Source: Gammaproteobacteria bacterium
GTDB lineage: Bacteria > Pseudomonadota > Gammaproteobacteria > Poriferisulfidales > Poriferisulfidaceae
Direction of reading: 5' to 3'
Length of the DNA stretch: 50,692 nt
Assembly (NCBI GenBank): GCA_028819565.1
Contig: JAPPLD010000011.1
Coordinates: forward strand, 1 to 50,692
Numbering within the stretch: position 1 is the first letter of the stretch; every line of letters begins with the position of its first letter. The translations under genes were made by a program, and so were the position numbers. The notes below the pieces were generated by a model that was not told where the DNA came from, made no database searches, and saw only the letters and a list, made by a program, of their open reading frames with translations. Positions 1-6,181 of this stretch are shown one piece after another.

Positions 1-49
1 TTGTGGACGCATCAGGCGCCTCTGGGAAGTGGGACGAACCATCCCATCA
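1..49. repeat. terminal inverted repeat, left copy (49 bp)
   Basis: Bases 1-49 are identical to the reverse complement of bases 50641-50689. Identity stops abruptly at base 50, where the left side reads cttcaggc and the right side reads tctctcat. A sharp edge plus placement at both window ends suggests the border of a dispersed repeat or insertion element at which an assembly broke. Nothing inside 49 bp identifies a family. Confidence 0.85.
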
Positions 50-140
50 CTTCAGGCAGCCAAACCGCGGGCGCAAGATTTGACATCGTTGCTCCCATCC
101 TGATCAGGGCACTGGTCGGCATGTTAGAATTCGGAATGCC

Positions 141-362
141 ATGAGCGAGATAGCCCTGTACAAGGCTCTGATTTCTGCCGGCGCGCCGGAAGCGGAAGCA
201 CAAGCGGCAGTCCAGGATTTGGCGCGAGCGAACGAGGTCGCGACCAAAGCCGATCTAGAGACTGGTTTGGCCACCTTGGAAGCCCGACTGATTCGCTGGT
301 ACATTGGCGGCTTGGTTGGTGCTGTTTTGCTGAACCTAGCGATCCTGAAACTGATTCTCTAG
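141..362 (+). CDS. small coiled-coil protein with C-terminal membrane anchor (DUF1640/CCDC90-like)
   Basis: This 73-residue protein has a polar alanine- and glutamate-rich helix (about residues 1-50) containing an ATKADLE-type segment followed by a heptad-like LEARL stretch. A single hydrophobic helix (about residues 54-73) then runs to the C-terminus. That layout matches the small coiled-coil plus one transmembrane segment proteins common in Proteobacteria, often grouped with DUF1640; their function is unknown. It is shorter than the usual 90-110 residues. The ATG at 141 has only a weak GGA upstream. It stands alone near the window edge. The family assignment rests on pattern only. Confidence 0.6.
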   Translation: MSEIALYKALISAGAPEAEAQAAVQDLARANEVATKADLETGLATLEARLIRWYIGGLVGAVLLNLAILKLIL

Positions 363-461
363 GCACCATCCCGAACATCGCGAATGCGCTCTGCCGCACT
401 GGGGAAGGTTTGCTCATACTGTTAAGACCTTTGGGATGAGGCAGCGGTCCTTGATAAGACA

Positions 462-573
462 TGGTCGTTGAATGAACTTGCTCAACGACCTGAAGTTTTT
501 GCTCCTCTGGGAGTTCTTCGACAAGAGTCTTGATTTGACCTAGGCTTGGCTTATTCTGGTTGTTTGTTTCCAT
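462..573 (-). pseudogene. possible decayed small gene (N-terminal part only convincing)
   Basis: On the minus strand an ATG at 573 opens a frame whose first 36 or so codons look protein-coding: polar, with a helix containing VEELPEEQKLQVVEQV, as in the N-termini of some small antitoxin-like proteins. After about base 462 the same frame becomes proline- and serine-rich and unlike a folded protein, while another frame looks better, as expected after a frameshift. The ATG overlaps the end of another minus-strand fragment (551-718), the spacing of a coupled gene pair. I do not recognise the family. Confidence 0.3.
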
Positions 574-718
574 TGGGGTCGAAGAAGCCTAGTGCGTGTT
601 TGTGGTGGGATGGTCGTAGGTCTGGCTTCATGCTCATGTAAAGTCGGTTGAGGAGACAGATCACATAGTTCCATCTTGCATTGATTTGGGTGCCGCATGA
701 GGTCCGGTCGCGGGAGGC
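551..718 (-). pseudogene. 5'-truncated gene fragment of unknown family
   Basis: Between a TGA at 719-721 and a TAA at 551-553 the minus strand has an open stretch of 55 codons with coding-like composition (contains INARWNYVICLLNRLYMSMKP and ends GFFDPNGNKQPE). It has no start codon near its beginning, so it looks like the C-terminal remnant of a larger gene. Its stop lies inside the start of the neighbouring minus-strand frame at 573, a typical operon overlap. The product is not recognised; a database search with this peptide would decide whether it is a real family. Confidence 0.35.
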
Positions 719-950
719 TCAAGTCGCCATTGCCTGGCAAGGGACCATCGAAAACAAACTCAATACGTTACGAGTCTTTTCGAGAAACTGAACGGGATAT
801 TTGCGCTAAAACATTAGGGACTCAGCAATTAGCGTATTTTGAGAGAATCGCGGGACGAAGATGACTTGCGTTGTTTTTTGGAAACGAAGAGTTTGAGAGT
901 TCAGTTTTCGGCGAATTTCGCGAGTTGTAAAAAAACAACGCAGGGAGAAT

Positions 951-1005
951 TTGACATTTCGATGAAGGCATAGACAATTCGCACTTGGATACGGCAGTTT
1001 TGCCG
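951..1005 (+). promoter_or_regulatory. candidate porin promoter and leader stem-loop
   Basis: A perfect -35 hexamer TTGACA (951-956) is followed after 16 bp by GACAAT (973-978, 4 of 6 to TATAAT). Downstream in the predicted leader CGGCA-GTTT-TGCCG (992-1005) forms a short stem-loop, about 60 nt before the porin start. The remainder of the gap 719-950 shows no convincing gene. The promoter is inferred from hexamers alone. Confidence 0.35.
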
Positions 1006-1065
1006 CATTCCCGTGGGGAATGATCACCCTGCGGTTTTACTTACTATTTTTAGGAGTCCTAAAAA

Positions 1066-2838
1066 ATGAAAAAACCATTTCTAATCGCTTTGGCCCTGGC
1101 GGCGGCTCCGTTCGCGGCCCAGGCCGAGACGTGGAACATCTATGGTTGGCAGAATCATTCTTGGGAGTTTGTGGATATCGACGGTGGGCGCAGCTATGAC
1201 CGCATCCAGTCGAATGCCGGCAACATCGGCTTCGCGGCCAGCATGGACGCCGGCAACGACATCTCGGTCAACGTGCAATGCGAGCAGTTCACCTACTACA
1301 ACCACTTCGCGGGCGGCACCGGCTGGTGCAACCGCAACTCCAAGATCGGTCTGTCCCATCCGCAGATGGGCGAGATCATGTTCGCCACCTGGCTGCTCCC
1401 CTACAACGAGGGCGTGGCGCAGTGGGTGGACCCGTTCTATGACGCTGGCGCGGACTCGCATACCAGCATCATGGGTTCGGTCGGTGCCAACACCATCTTC
1501 TACAACACCGGTGACTTCGACTTCCAGGCTTCTGCTTCTGGACCGGGCACCGGCCTCAGCGGTGCTGAGTTCAACTACGCGGTGGCTGGCTACGACACCG
1601 GCTTCAACCGTCGTCAGGAGAACATCATCCAGTACTGGTCGCCGAACTGGAACGGCTTCGTGTTCCGCTTCGCGTGGACTGCTGGCAACCGGGATGAGAG
1701 CAACAGCCCTCGCCGCAAAATGGAAGGTACTAACTGCGTAGCGAACTGCGGAGAAATCGATCCAGTAATCCGTTCTTCCAGCCTGGCCTACACCAACGGC
1801 CCGTTCTGGGGCGCGGTGACCTGGCAGGACCATGAAGACTGGACTGCGGTTTCCGTCGGAGAGATGGACAGTTCGGATGCGGAGAGCTTCCGTATTGCCG
1901 GCCGCTACATCCATGACCTGGGTGACGGCGTGAGCATCCAGATCTCGGCCATGTGGGAAGACCTCGAGTACGAGTTCAACAACGTGTCCAGCGTTGATAA
2001 AGCAATGGCTGCGTTCGGATACGGCAAGTTCAACGAGACCGGCAACCTGATGGTCACCGAGACGGAAATCAGATCCCAGAAGACCATCGGGCTGCTCCAT
2101 GAGCTGTTCGGTGATGATACTGAAACCGCTGATGATACTGATGGAATATCCGACTTTTTCGTCGGAATCGCTGATGAGGCGGTCCCTTTGAAAAGTACGG
2201 CAGAAGAGGATCATCCGCTCACCAAAGCCGATGAGACCAGCAAGGGCAATACCGTCATCAGCATTGAAAGCGAGGCGAGCACGGGCACTGAAGACGCGGA
2301 TACTGCTTTCAATGCCTCTCGCACCGCGTTGATTAATGCGATTACCGCCCTGGAAGCGCTCGCCGACGCTACTGTAGGAGCTGCATTGACGGCGGAGGAT
2401 GGAATCGTGATTGCCAGCGTTACCCAACCTGACATCGACAACGCCAAACTTCAGTACAAGATGCTAAAAGACAGCGCGACGGCCAATGCCAGGGGACAGA
2501 AAGCCGGCAACGTCAAGATCGAGCGGGATGCCTGGATGGTGTCCGGCAAGATCAAGTTCGGCGGCCCCATCGACTTCCGCTTCTCCTACATGGATGCGGA
2601 TGACTTGGAAGTCTCCTGCGGGGCTTGCTCGGGCGACTGGGAAGAAACCGCGGCCGACGCATGGAACGTAGGCATGTTCTACACCATGCCGGGCGGCACC
2701 GAACTGCGCCTGACCTACTCCGAAGTCAACAACGACGACAACGGAACCTATGGCCAGGGCATCTCCGGCACCGGACTGGGTTCGCCTGGTGCGGAAATCG
2801 AGATGTTCGCAGTCGGCATCGTGCACTGGTTCGACTGA
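1066..2838 (+). CDS. outer-membrane porin with an acidic internal insertion
   Basis: This 590-residue protein has a clear Sec signal peptide (residues 1-20, cleaved after AQA). The mature sequence has alternating aromatic and polar beta strands typical of Gram-negative porins (Porin_4-like): WNIYGWQNHSWEF at the start, then IGLSHPQMGEIMFATW, as in the porin motif for the first strands. The C-terminal strand ends VGIVHWFD, so the usual terminal Phe is next-to-last. Residues about 305-483 do not look like barrel strands: they are acidic, rich in Ala, Thr and Asp, include a helical stretch, and lie where a loop would be. A good AGGAGT ribosome site lies about 10 nt before the ATG and a strong terminator follows. 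The role is presumably passive uptake of small solutes, including sulfur anions by inference; the substrate cannot be read from sequence. Confidence 0.85.
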   Translation: MKKPFLIALALAAAPFAAQAETWNIYGWQNHSWEFVDIDGGRSYDRIQSNAGNIGFAASMDAGNDISVNVQCEQFTYYNHFAGGTGWCNRNSKIGLSHPQMGEIMFATWLLPYNEGVAQWVDPFYDAGADSHTSIMGSVGANTIFYNTGDFDFQASASGPGTGLSGAEFNYAVAGYDTGFNRRQENIIQYWSPNWNGFVFRFAWTAGNRDESNSPRRKMEGTNCVANCGEIDPVIRSSSLAYTNGPFWGAVTWQDHEDWTAVSVGEMDSSDAESFRIAGRYIHDLGDGVSIQISAMWEDLEYEFNNVSSVDKAMAAFGYGKFNETGNLMVTETEIRSQKTIGLLHELFGDDTETADDTDGISDFFVGIADEAVPLKSTAEEDHPLTKADETSKGNTVISIESEASTGTEDADTAFNASRTALINAITALEALADATVGAALTAEDGIVIASVTQPDIDNAKLQYKMLKDSATANARGQKAGNVKIERDAWMVSGKIKFGGPIDFRFSYMDADDLEVSCGACSGDWEETAADAWNVGMFYTMPGGTELRLTYSEVNNDDNGTYGQGISGTGLGSPGAEIEMFAVGIVHWFD

Positions 2839-2866
2839 TTCAGTCCGACCAAGCGCAACCAACAAG

Positions 2867-2895
2867 CAGGCGCCCCTCGGGGCGCCTGTTTTTTT
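2867..2895 (+). terminator. rho-independent terminator after the porin gene
   Basis: A GC-rich perfect inverted repeat CAGGCGCCC/GGGCGCCTG with a 4-nt loop (2867-2888) is followed directly by a run of seven T (2889-2895), 28 nt after the porin stop codon. This is a textbook intrinsic terminator. Confidence 0.93.
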
Positions 2896-3088
2896 GTGTG
2901 ATCAGTCAAACGTGCGACCTGCCAATGCCTCAAGAATTTTTGGAATTCTTCCAGTCCGCCCCCATTTATAATGGGATTGTTTTGAGATAGCCTGCCATCG
3001 TAATCGACCATCCGCGCCAAGGTGAAACTGATTCTGTTCACGCACTCTTGGAACCTGAAGCCGGCAGCTGTCCAGAAAGCGAAAACGC

Positions 3089-3427
3089 ATGAAATCAAGC
3101 ACTCTCGACCAGATTCTGCCTCAGATGGTGGAAACCATCGTGACCGAAGTTGACCCCGAACAGGTCATCCTGTTTGGCTCGCATGCCCGCGGCGAGGCAT
3201 CGGAGGATTCAGACGTTGATTTGATCGTCGTGGAATCGGAGCCATTCGGCGGAGACCGCGACCGGAGGGCCGAAGCAGTGCGCCTATGGCGGGCACTCGC
3301 CGGCTTCGAGATTTCGAAGGACATTTTGGTCTACAGTCGTGACGAAGTCGAATACTGGCGCGATTCTCTCAACCATGTACTCGCACGCGCCTTGAGGGAA
3401 GGCGAAATTCTTTATGAGCGACCCTAA
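3089..3427 (+). CDS. MNT-family nucleotidyltransferase (antitoxin of MNT/HEPN pair 1)
   Basis: This 112-residue minimal nucleotidyltransferase carries the catalytic signature LFGSHARGEASEDSDVDLIVV (GS, then D-x-D, around residues 30-50) with a later acidic position in SKDILV. MNT proteins of this type neutralise HEPN toxins, in studied cases by adenylylating the HEPN protein. The next gene, a HEPN protein, overlaps it by 14 bp, the usual arrangement of such pairs. A TATAAT box lies at 2965-2970 upstream. A second MNT/HEPN pair lies 1.7 kb away on the opposite strand, with ispB between them. Confidence 0.87.
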   Translation: MKSSTLDQILPQMVETIVTEVDPEQVILFGSHARGEASEDSDVDLIVVESEPFGGDRDRRAEAVRLWRALAGFEISKDILVYSRDEVEYWRDSLNHVLARALREGEILYERP

Positions 3428-3809
3428 ACTGGCCCGCGTACTCCTGGCAGCAGCAGAGCGAGACATGACCGCCCTTTGCGGAATGGGAGATGTGAATGTC
3501 TTTGCGAACGAGATTTTTGGATTTCATGTGCAGCCGGCTGCCGAGAAGATCCTCAAGGCCAATCTGGCACTGTTGGGGAAGCCATACCCGGCAACCCATG
3601 ATCTGACACGACTGTTTGAACTTTTGAAAACACACCAGCCGGAAACAGAAAATCGCTTCGGTGAATTGATCGCGTACAACCCCTACGCCGTCCAGTTTCG
3701 CTACAGCACCAGTGATCCTAGCCTGAAACCACTAGACCGAGACGCAGCCGTACAACTGCTGGAAGCGTTTTTGACGTGGAGCCGAAGAAACCCGGCAGAA
3801 ACAGAGTAA
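3414..3809 (+). CDS. HEPN-domain protein (toxin of MNT/HEPN pair 1)
   Basis: This 131-residue all-helical protein has a HEPN signature: a helix with FHVQPAAEKILKANLALLG, then THDLTRLFELL, typical of PF05168 proteins. HEPN toxins are RNases in several characterised pairs. In this sequence the Rx4-6H catalytic motif is not obvious, so RNase activity is uncertain. It overlaps the MNT gene by 14 bp and must be co-translated with it. Both genes appear intact. No further gene joins the pair; ispB follows 83 bp downstream with its own start. Confidence 0.82.
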   Translation: MSDPKLARVLLAAAERDMTALCGMGDVNVFANEIFGFHVQPAAEKILKANLALLGKPYPATHDLTRLFELLKTHQPETENRFGELIAYNPYAVQFRYSTSDPSLKPLDRDAAVQLLEAFLTWSRRNPAETE

Positions 3810-3892
3810 CCTAGTCTCACGTCCCTTGCCGCTGAAATGACCTCTCGACTCTCGCTTCCGACCCGGCTTCAATCCGGCCGGCCCTGCCCCGC

Positions 3893-4867
3893 GTGACCCT
3901 GAACCAGATTCGTGCGCTGGTCGCTGACGACCTCGCCGCGGTGGACCGTTTGTTGTCCGAGCAGTCGCGCTCCGAGGTCGACCTGGCGAACCAAGTTGCC
4001 CGCTATATCGTGGAAGCGGGCGGCAAGCGTATCCGTGCCGTGTTGGTGCTTCTGTGCGGACGTGCGCTGGGCGGCCTGCGTCACCCGGATGCCTCTTTCA
4101 TGCTGGCCGCGGTCATTGAATTCATTCACACCGCCACCCTGCTGCACGACGATGTGATCGACGACTCGGAGACCCGGCGTGGCCGGGCAACCGCGAACAA
4201 GGTCTGGGGCAACGAGGCCAGCGTGCTTGGCGGAGACTTCTTCTATTCGCGCGCATTCAGCATGATCGCCGAAATCGACCAGTCCGAAGTCACTCGAATC
4301 CTCGCCGACGCAGCCAATGCAATTGTGGAAGGCGAATTGCTGGAACTCATGCATGCCAAGCAGATAGAACTGGATGAAGACCAGTACCTGACGATCATTG
4401 AAGGCAAGACTGCCAAACTGTTCGAGGCTTCCTGCGAAGCCGCCTCCCGCATCGAGGGAGCGGACGATGAGCGCACCCGGGAACTGGCCCACTTCGGCCG
4501 GCTGCTTGGGGCAGCGTTCCAGATTGCAGACGATGCGATCGACTACTTGGAAGACAACCCGGAAGCCGACAAGAGCGTCGGCGACGACCTCGCCGGCGGC
4601 CGCCTGACCCTGCCGTACATCTACGCTCTCCGCGAGGCCCCGAAAGAAGACCAAGAGTTCCTCCACCACGCGATCCAGTCCGGACAACGCGAACACATCG
4701 GGGAGGTCTGCGCGATCATGCACCGCTCCGGAGCGATCGACTACGCCTGGAAACGAGCCCGGGAGTTTGCACAGCGAGCCCAAAGCCACCTGAATATCCT
4801 GGATACCTCTTCATGGCGGGACGCGCTGGAAGAGGTCACCGAATTCTCGGTTTCCCGAAGGTATTGA
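3893..4867 (+). CDS. ispB: octaprenyl diphosphate synthase (trans-long-chain polyprenyl synthase)
   Basis: This 324-residue enzyme condenses isopentenyl diphosphate onto farnesyl diphosphate to make the side chain of ubiquinone or menaquinone. The first aspartate-rich motif is DDVIDD (residues 86-91), followed by ETRRG; the second is DDAID (213-217) in FQIADDAIDYLED. GGKRIR near residue 43 is the substrate-binding segment. Length matches E. coli IspB (323). The start is a GTG without an evident Shine-Dalgarno sequence; no better start lies nearby. It lies between two toxin-antitoxin loci rather than beside rplU-rpmA, its usual partner on the other strand in enterobacteria. Confidence 0.93.
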   Translation: MTLNQIRALVADDLAAVDRLLSEQSRSEVDLANQVARYIVEAGGKRIRAVLVLLCGRALGGLRHPDASFMLAAVIEFIHTATLLHDDVIDDSETRRGRATANKVWGNEASVLGGDFFYSRAFSMIAEIDQSEVTRILADAANAIVEGELLELMHAKQIELDEDQYLTIIEGKTAKLFEASCEAASRIEGADDERTRELAHFGRLLGAAFQIADDAIDYLEDNPEADKSVGDDLAGGRLTLPYIYALREAPKEDQEFLHHAIQSGQREHIGEVCAIMHRSGAIDYAWKRAREFAQRAQSHLNILDTSSWRDALEEVTEFSVSRRY

Positions 4868-4967
4868 CCCGAGTTCAGTAAAAGACCGAATGAACCCCGA
4901 CTTCCAGCCCAAATCTCGCCCTTGGGACAGGCGCCACGAGGCTCAACAGGAACCGGAAACCAGGGCT

Positions 4968-5141
4968 TTACTCGTCGTCGCCTTCGCCAGGAGCCTCGGC
5001 TTCAGCAACCGCTGACACGTCATCGCCCTCGAACAGGGCGATAATCTCATCCGCATACATGCGGTCGAAATCGTCCGGAATCTCGATTTGTCCGTCCAGG
5101 AAACCCGTTCGCCGTTTTGTTCCTGGCTTTGAAGCGGCCAT
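4968..5141 (-). CDS. orphan antitoxin-like small protein (DUF2281-like)
   Basis: A 57-residue minus-strand protein starts at the ATG at 5141, preceded by a GGGGG-rich ribosome site. Its core, RRTGFLDGQIEIPDDFDRMYADEIIALFEGD, split as KRRTGFLDG then PDDFD then DEIIALFEG, matches small antitoxins usually encoded before a PIN toxin (related to DUF2281). No PIN gene follows: only 100 bp separate its stop from ispB. The gene starts 5 nt after the original stop codon of the frameshifted HEPN gene, so it forms a tail to the second MNT/HEPN locus. Reading on upstream of 5141 would overlap that gene and is unlikely. Confidence 0.62.
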   Translation of the reverse strand: MAASKPGTKRRTGFLDGQIEIPDDFDRMYADEIIALFEGDDVSAVAEAEAPGEGDDE

Positions 5142-5146
5142 TGCAG

Positions 5147-5490
5147 TCACACCCCCGATTCCGGTGGCACCAGTGGCTCGATCATCGCCAACAATCGCGG
5201 GATGCTTTCCTGCACCGTGTCCCATATGATGGTCATGTCCACATCATCAAGCGGTGGATCACCCGATTTCGCATTGCCTTGATCCGATCCCAAGGAACTT
5301 CCGGGTTCTTCTCCCGGAATAACGGCGAGATTCGCCCTACCGCCTCTCCGATGATCTCAAGACGCCGAATCACCGAATCCTGCAACTTCCCGTCCTGCAG
5401 GAATTCGTGGTGTGAGACGCCTTCAACATAGGCCTGCGCTATACGTGCCGAGGCGAGAATGTCCAGAAGGCTATCGACATCACGATCCAT
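5147..5490 (-). pseudogene. frameshifted HEPN (DUF86-type) toxin gene of MNT/HEPN pair 2
   Basis: From ATG 5490 the minus strand encodes a DUF86/HEPN protein up to MRNRVIH, the Rx4H catalytic motif, then reads only RLMMWT and stops. In the next frame the expected family C-terminus continues (starting DDVDMTIIWDTVQES, ending PPESGV) for 33 codons to a TGA at 5147-5149. A single missing base near 5249-5253 explains it; the intact protein would be about 114 residues. The gene overlaps the preceding MNT gene by 11 bp. Whether this is a real mutation or an assembly or sequencing error cannot be told here. If real, the toxin is probably inactive, and the MNT partner is left without a target. Confidence 0.83.
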
Positions 5491-5791
5491 AAATGAGCTC
5501 CGCAGACTCGAGTATCTCCTTGCGACGCAGATAGTTAGGGCTTTTCTCGATGCCGCGCCGACTGACCAGATCAACCTCGCGCCCGAGCATTGCTTCCAGT
5601 TCCTCCTCCATCCGAACTAGGTCGAACAGGGTGTGGTGAGCCTTTTCCTCGAAACTGACCAATAGGTCAATATCGCTCTGTGGCCCAAAATCATCACGCA
5701 GGGCGGACCCGAAGACGGATAGCTCCGTGATACTGTTCGAGCGGCAGAATTCAGCGAGGCGATCTCGGGGAATGCGTACATCGGGGTTCAT
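5480..5791 (-). CDS. MNT-family nucleotidyltransferase (antitoxin of MNT/HEPN pair 2)
   Basis: This 103-residue protein starts at the ATG at 5791. The nucleotidyltransferase signature reads VFGSALRDDFGPQSDIDLLV, with GS and D-x-D, followed by a downstream acidic site in REVDLVS. Family members of this length pair with DUF86 HEPN toxins and modify them with nucleotides. The HEPN reading frame overlaps its end by 11 bp. A longer reading from a GTG at 5866 is open, but its first 25 codons do not look like the family. Confidence 0.85.
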   Translation of the reverse strand: MNPDVRIPRDRLAEFCRSNSITELSVFGSALRDDFGPQSDIDLLVSFEEKAHHTLFDLVRMEEELEAMLGREVDLVSRRGIEKSPNYLRRKEILESAELIYGS

Positions 5792-6181
5792 ACTAGGGAG
5801 CCTCCGGTCATTGGCATCAAACCAGAAATGCCAGCGCGGGACGCTGACGACAACCCTTTCCGGCACCTCGGCGACCGTCCTGCAGGGCTAGTGCGAAGCA
5901 TACCACGAAAGTCATGATCCAGTTCGCCGTCATCTCCATCGCAAGCACTCCGCAAAACCCTATTTTATGCGGCATGGCGCCATGTCTCGGCGCCTATGGC
6001 CTTCATGCATTCCTCGCTCACATACATTTCTCGCCCAAGGGTGCAAATCTTCTTAAAAAGAAGTTCTTTCCTCTCTGTGGCAGCCTGTTCTCGTGCCTGC
6101 CTCCCGATTCCGGATTTCTGTCACGTTTCACAATTTGTATATATTCGGACAGAATAATAATTCGCTGTTAAAGTAAGCAGC
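5792..6181. other. intergenic region between MNT gene and ppk
   Basis: This 390-bp gap holds the divergent control regions of the MNT gene and ppk. The half closer to ppk is AT-rich. A CTGTCAC at about 6118-6124 resembles one half of a Pho box, but the second half-site is poor (see rejected items). No convincing gene lies here; the open frame 5914-6171 has cysteine- and serine-rich composition and no ribosome site. Confidence 0.5.

Noticed and set aside
1081-2427. Long open frame (448 codons) on the minus strand opposite the porin gene
   Set aside because: It mirrors the codon structure of the porin, has low-complexity His/Val/Ala/Arg-rich content and no ribosome site; the porin has a signal peptide, ribosome site and terminator.
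6116-6140. Pho box before ppk
   Set aside because: Only the first half-site CTGTCAC fits; the second, CACAATT after 4 bp, does not match CTGTCAT well enough to call.
5914-6171. Possible small gene before ppk
   Set aside because: Composition is cysteine- and serine-rich without a ribosome site or recognisable motif, and it covers the probable ppk promoter.
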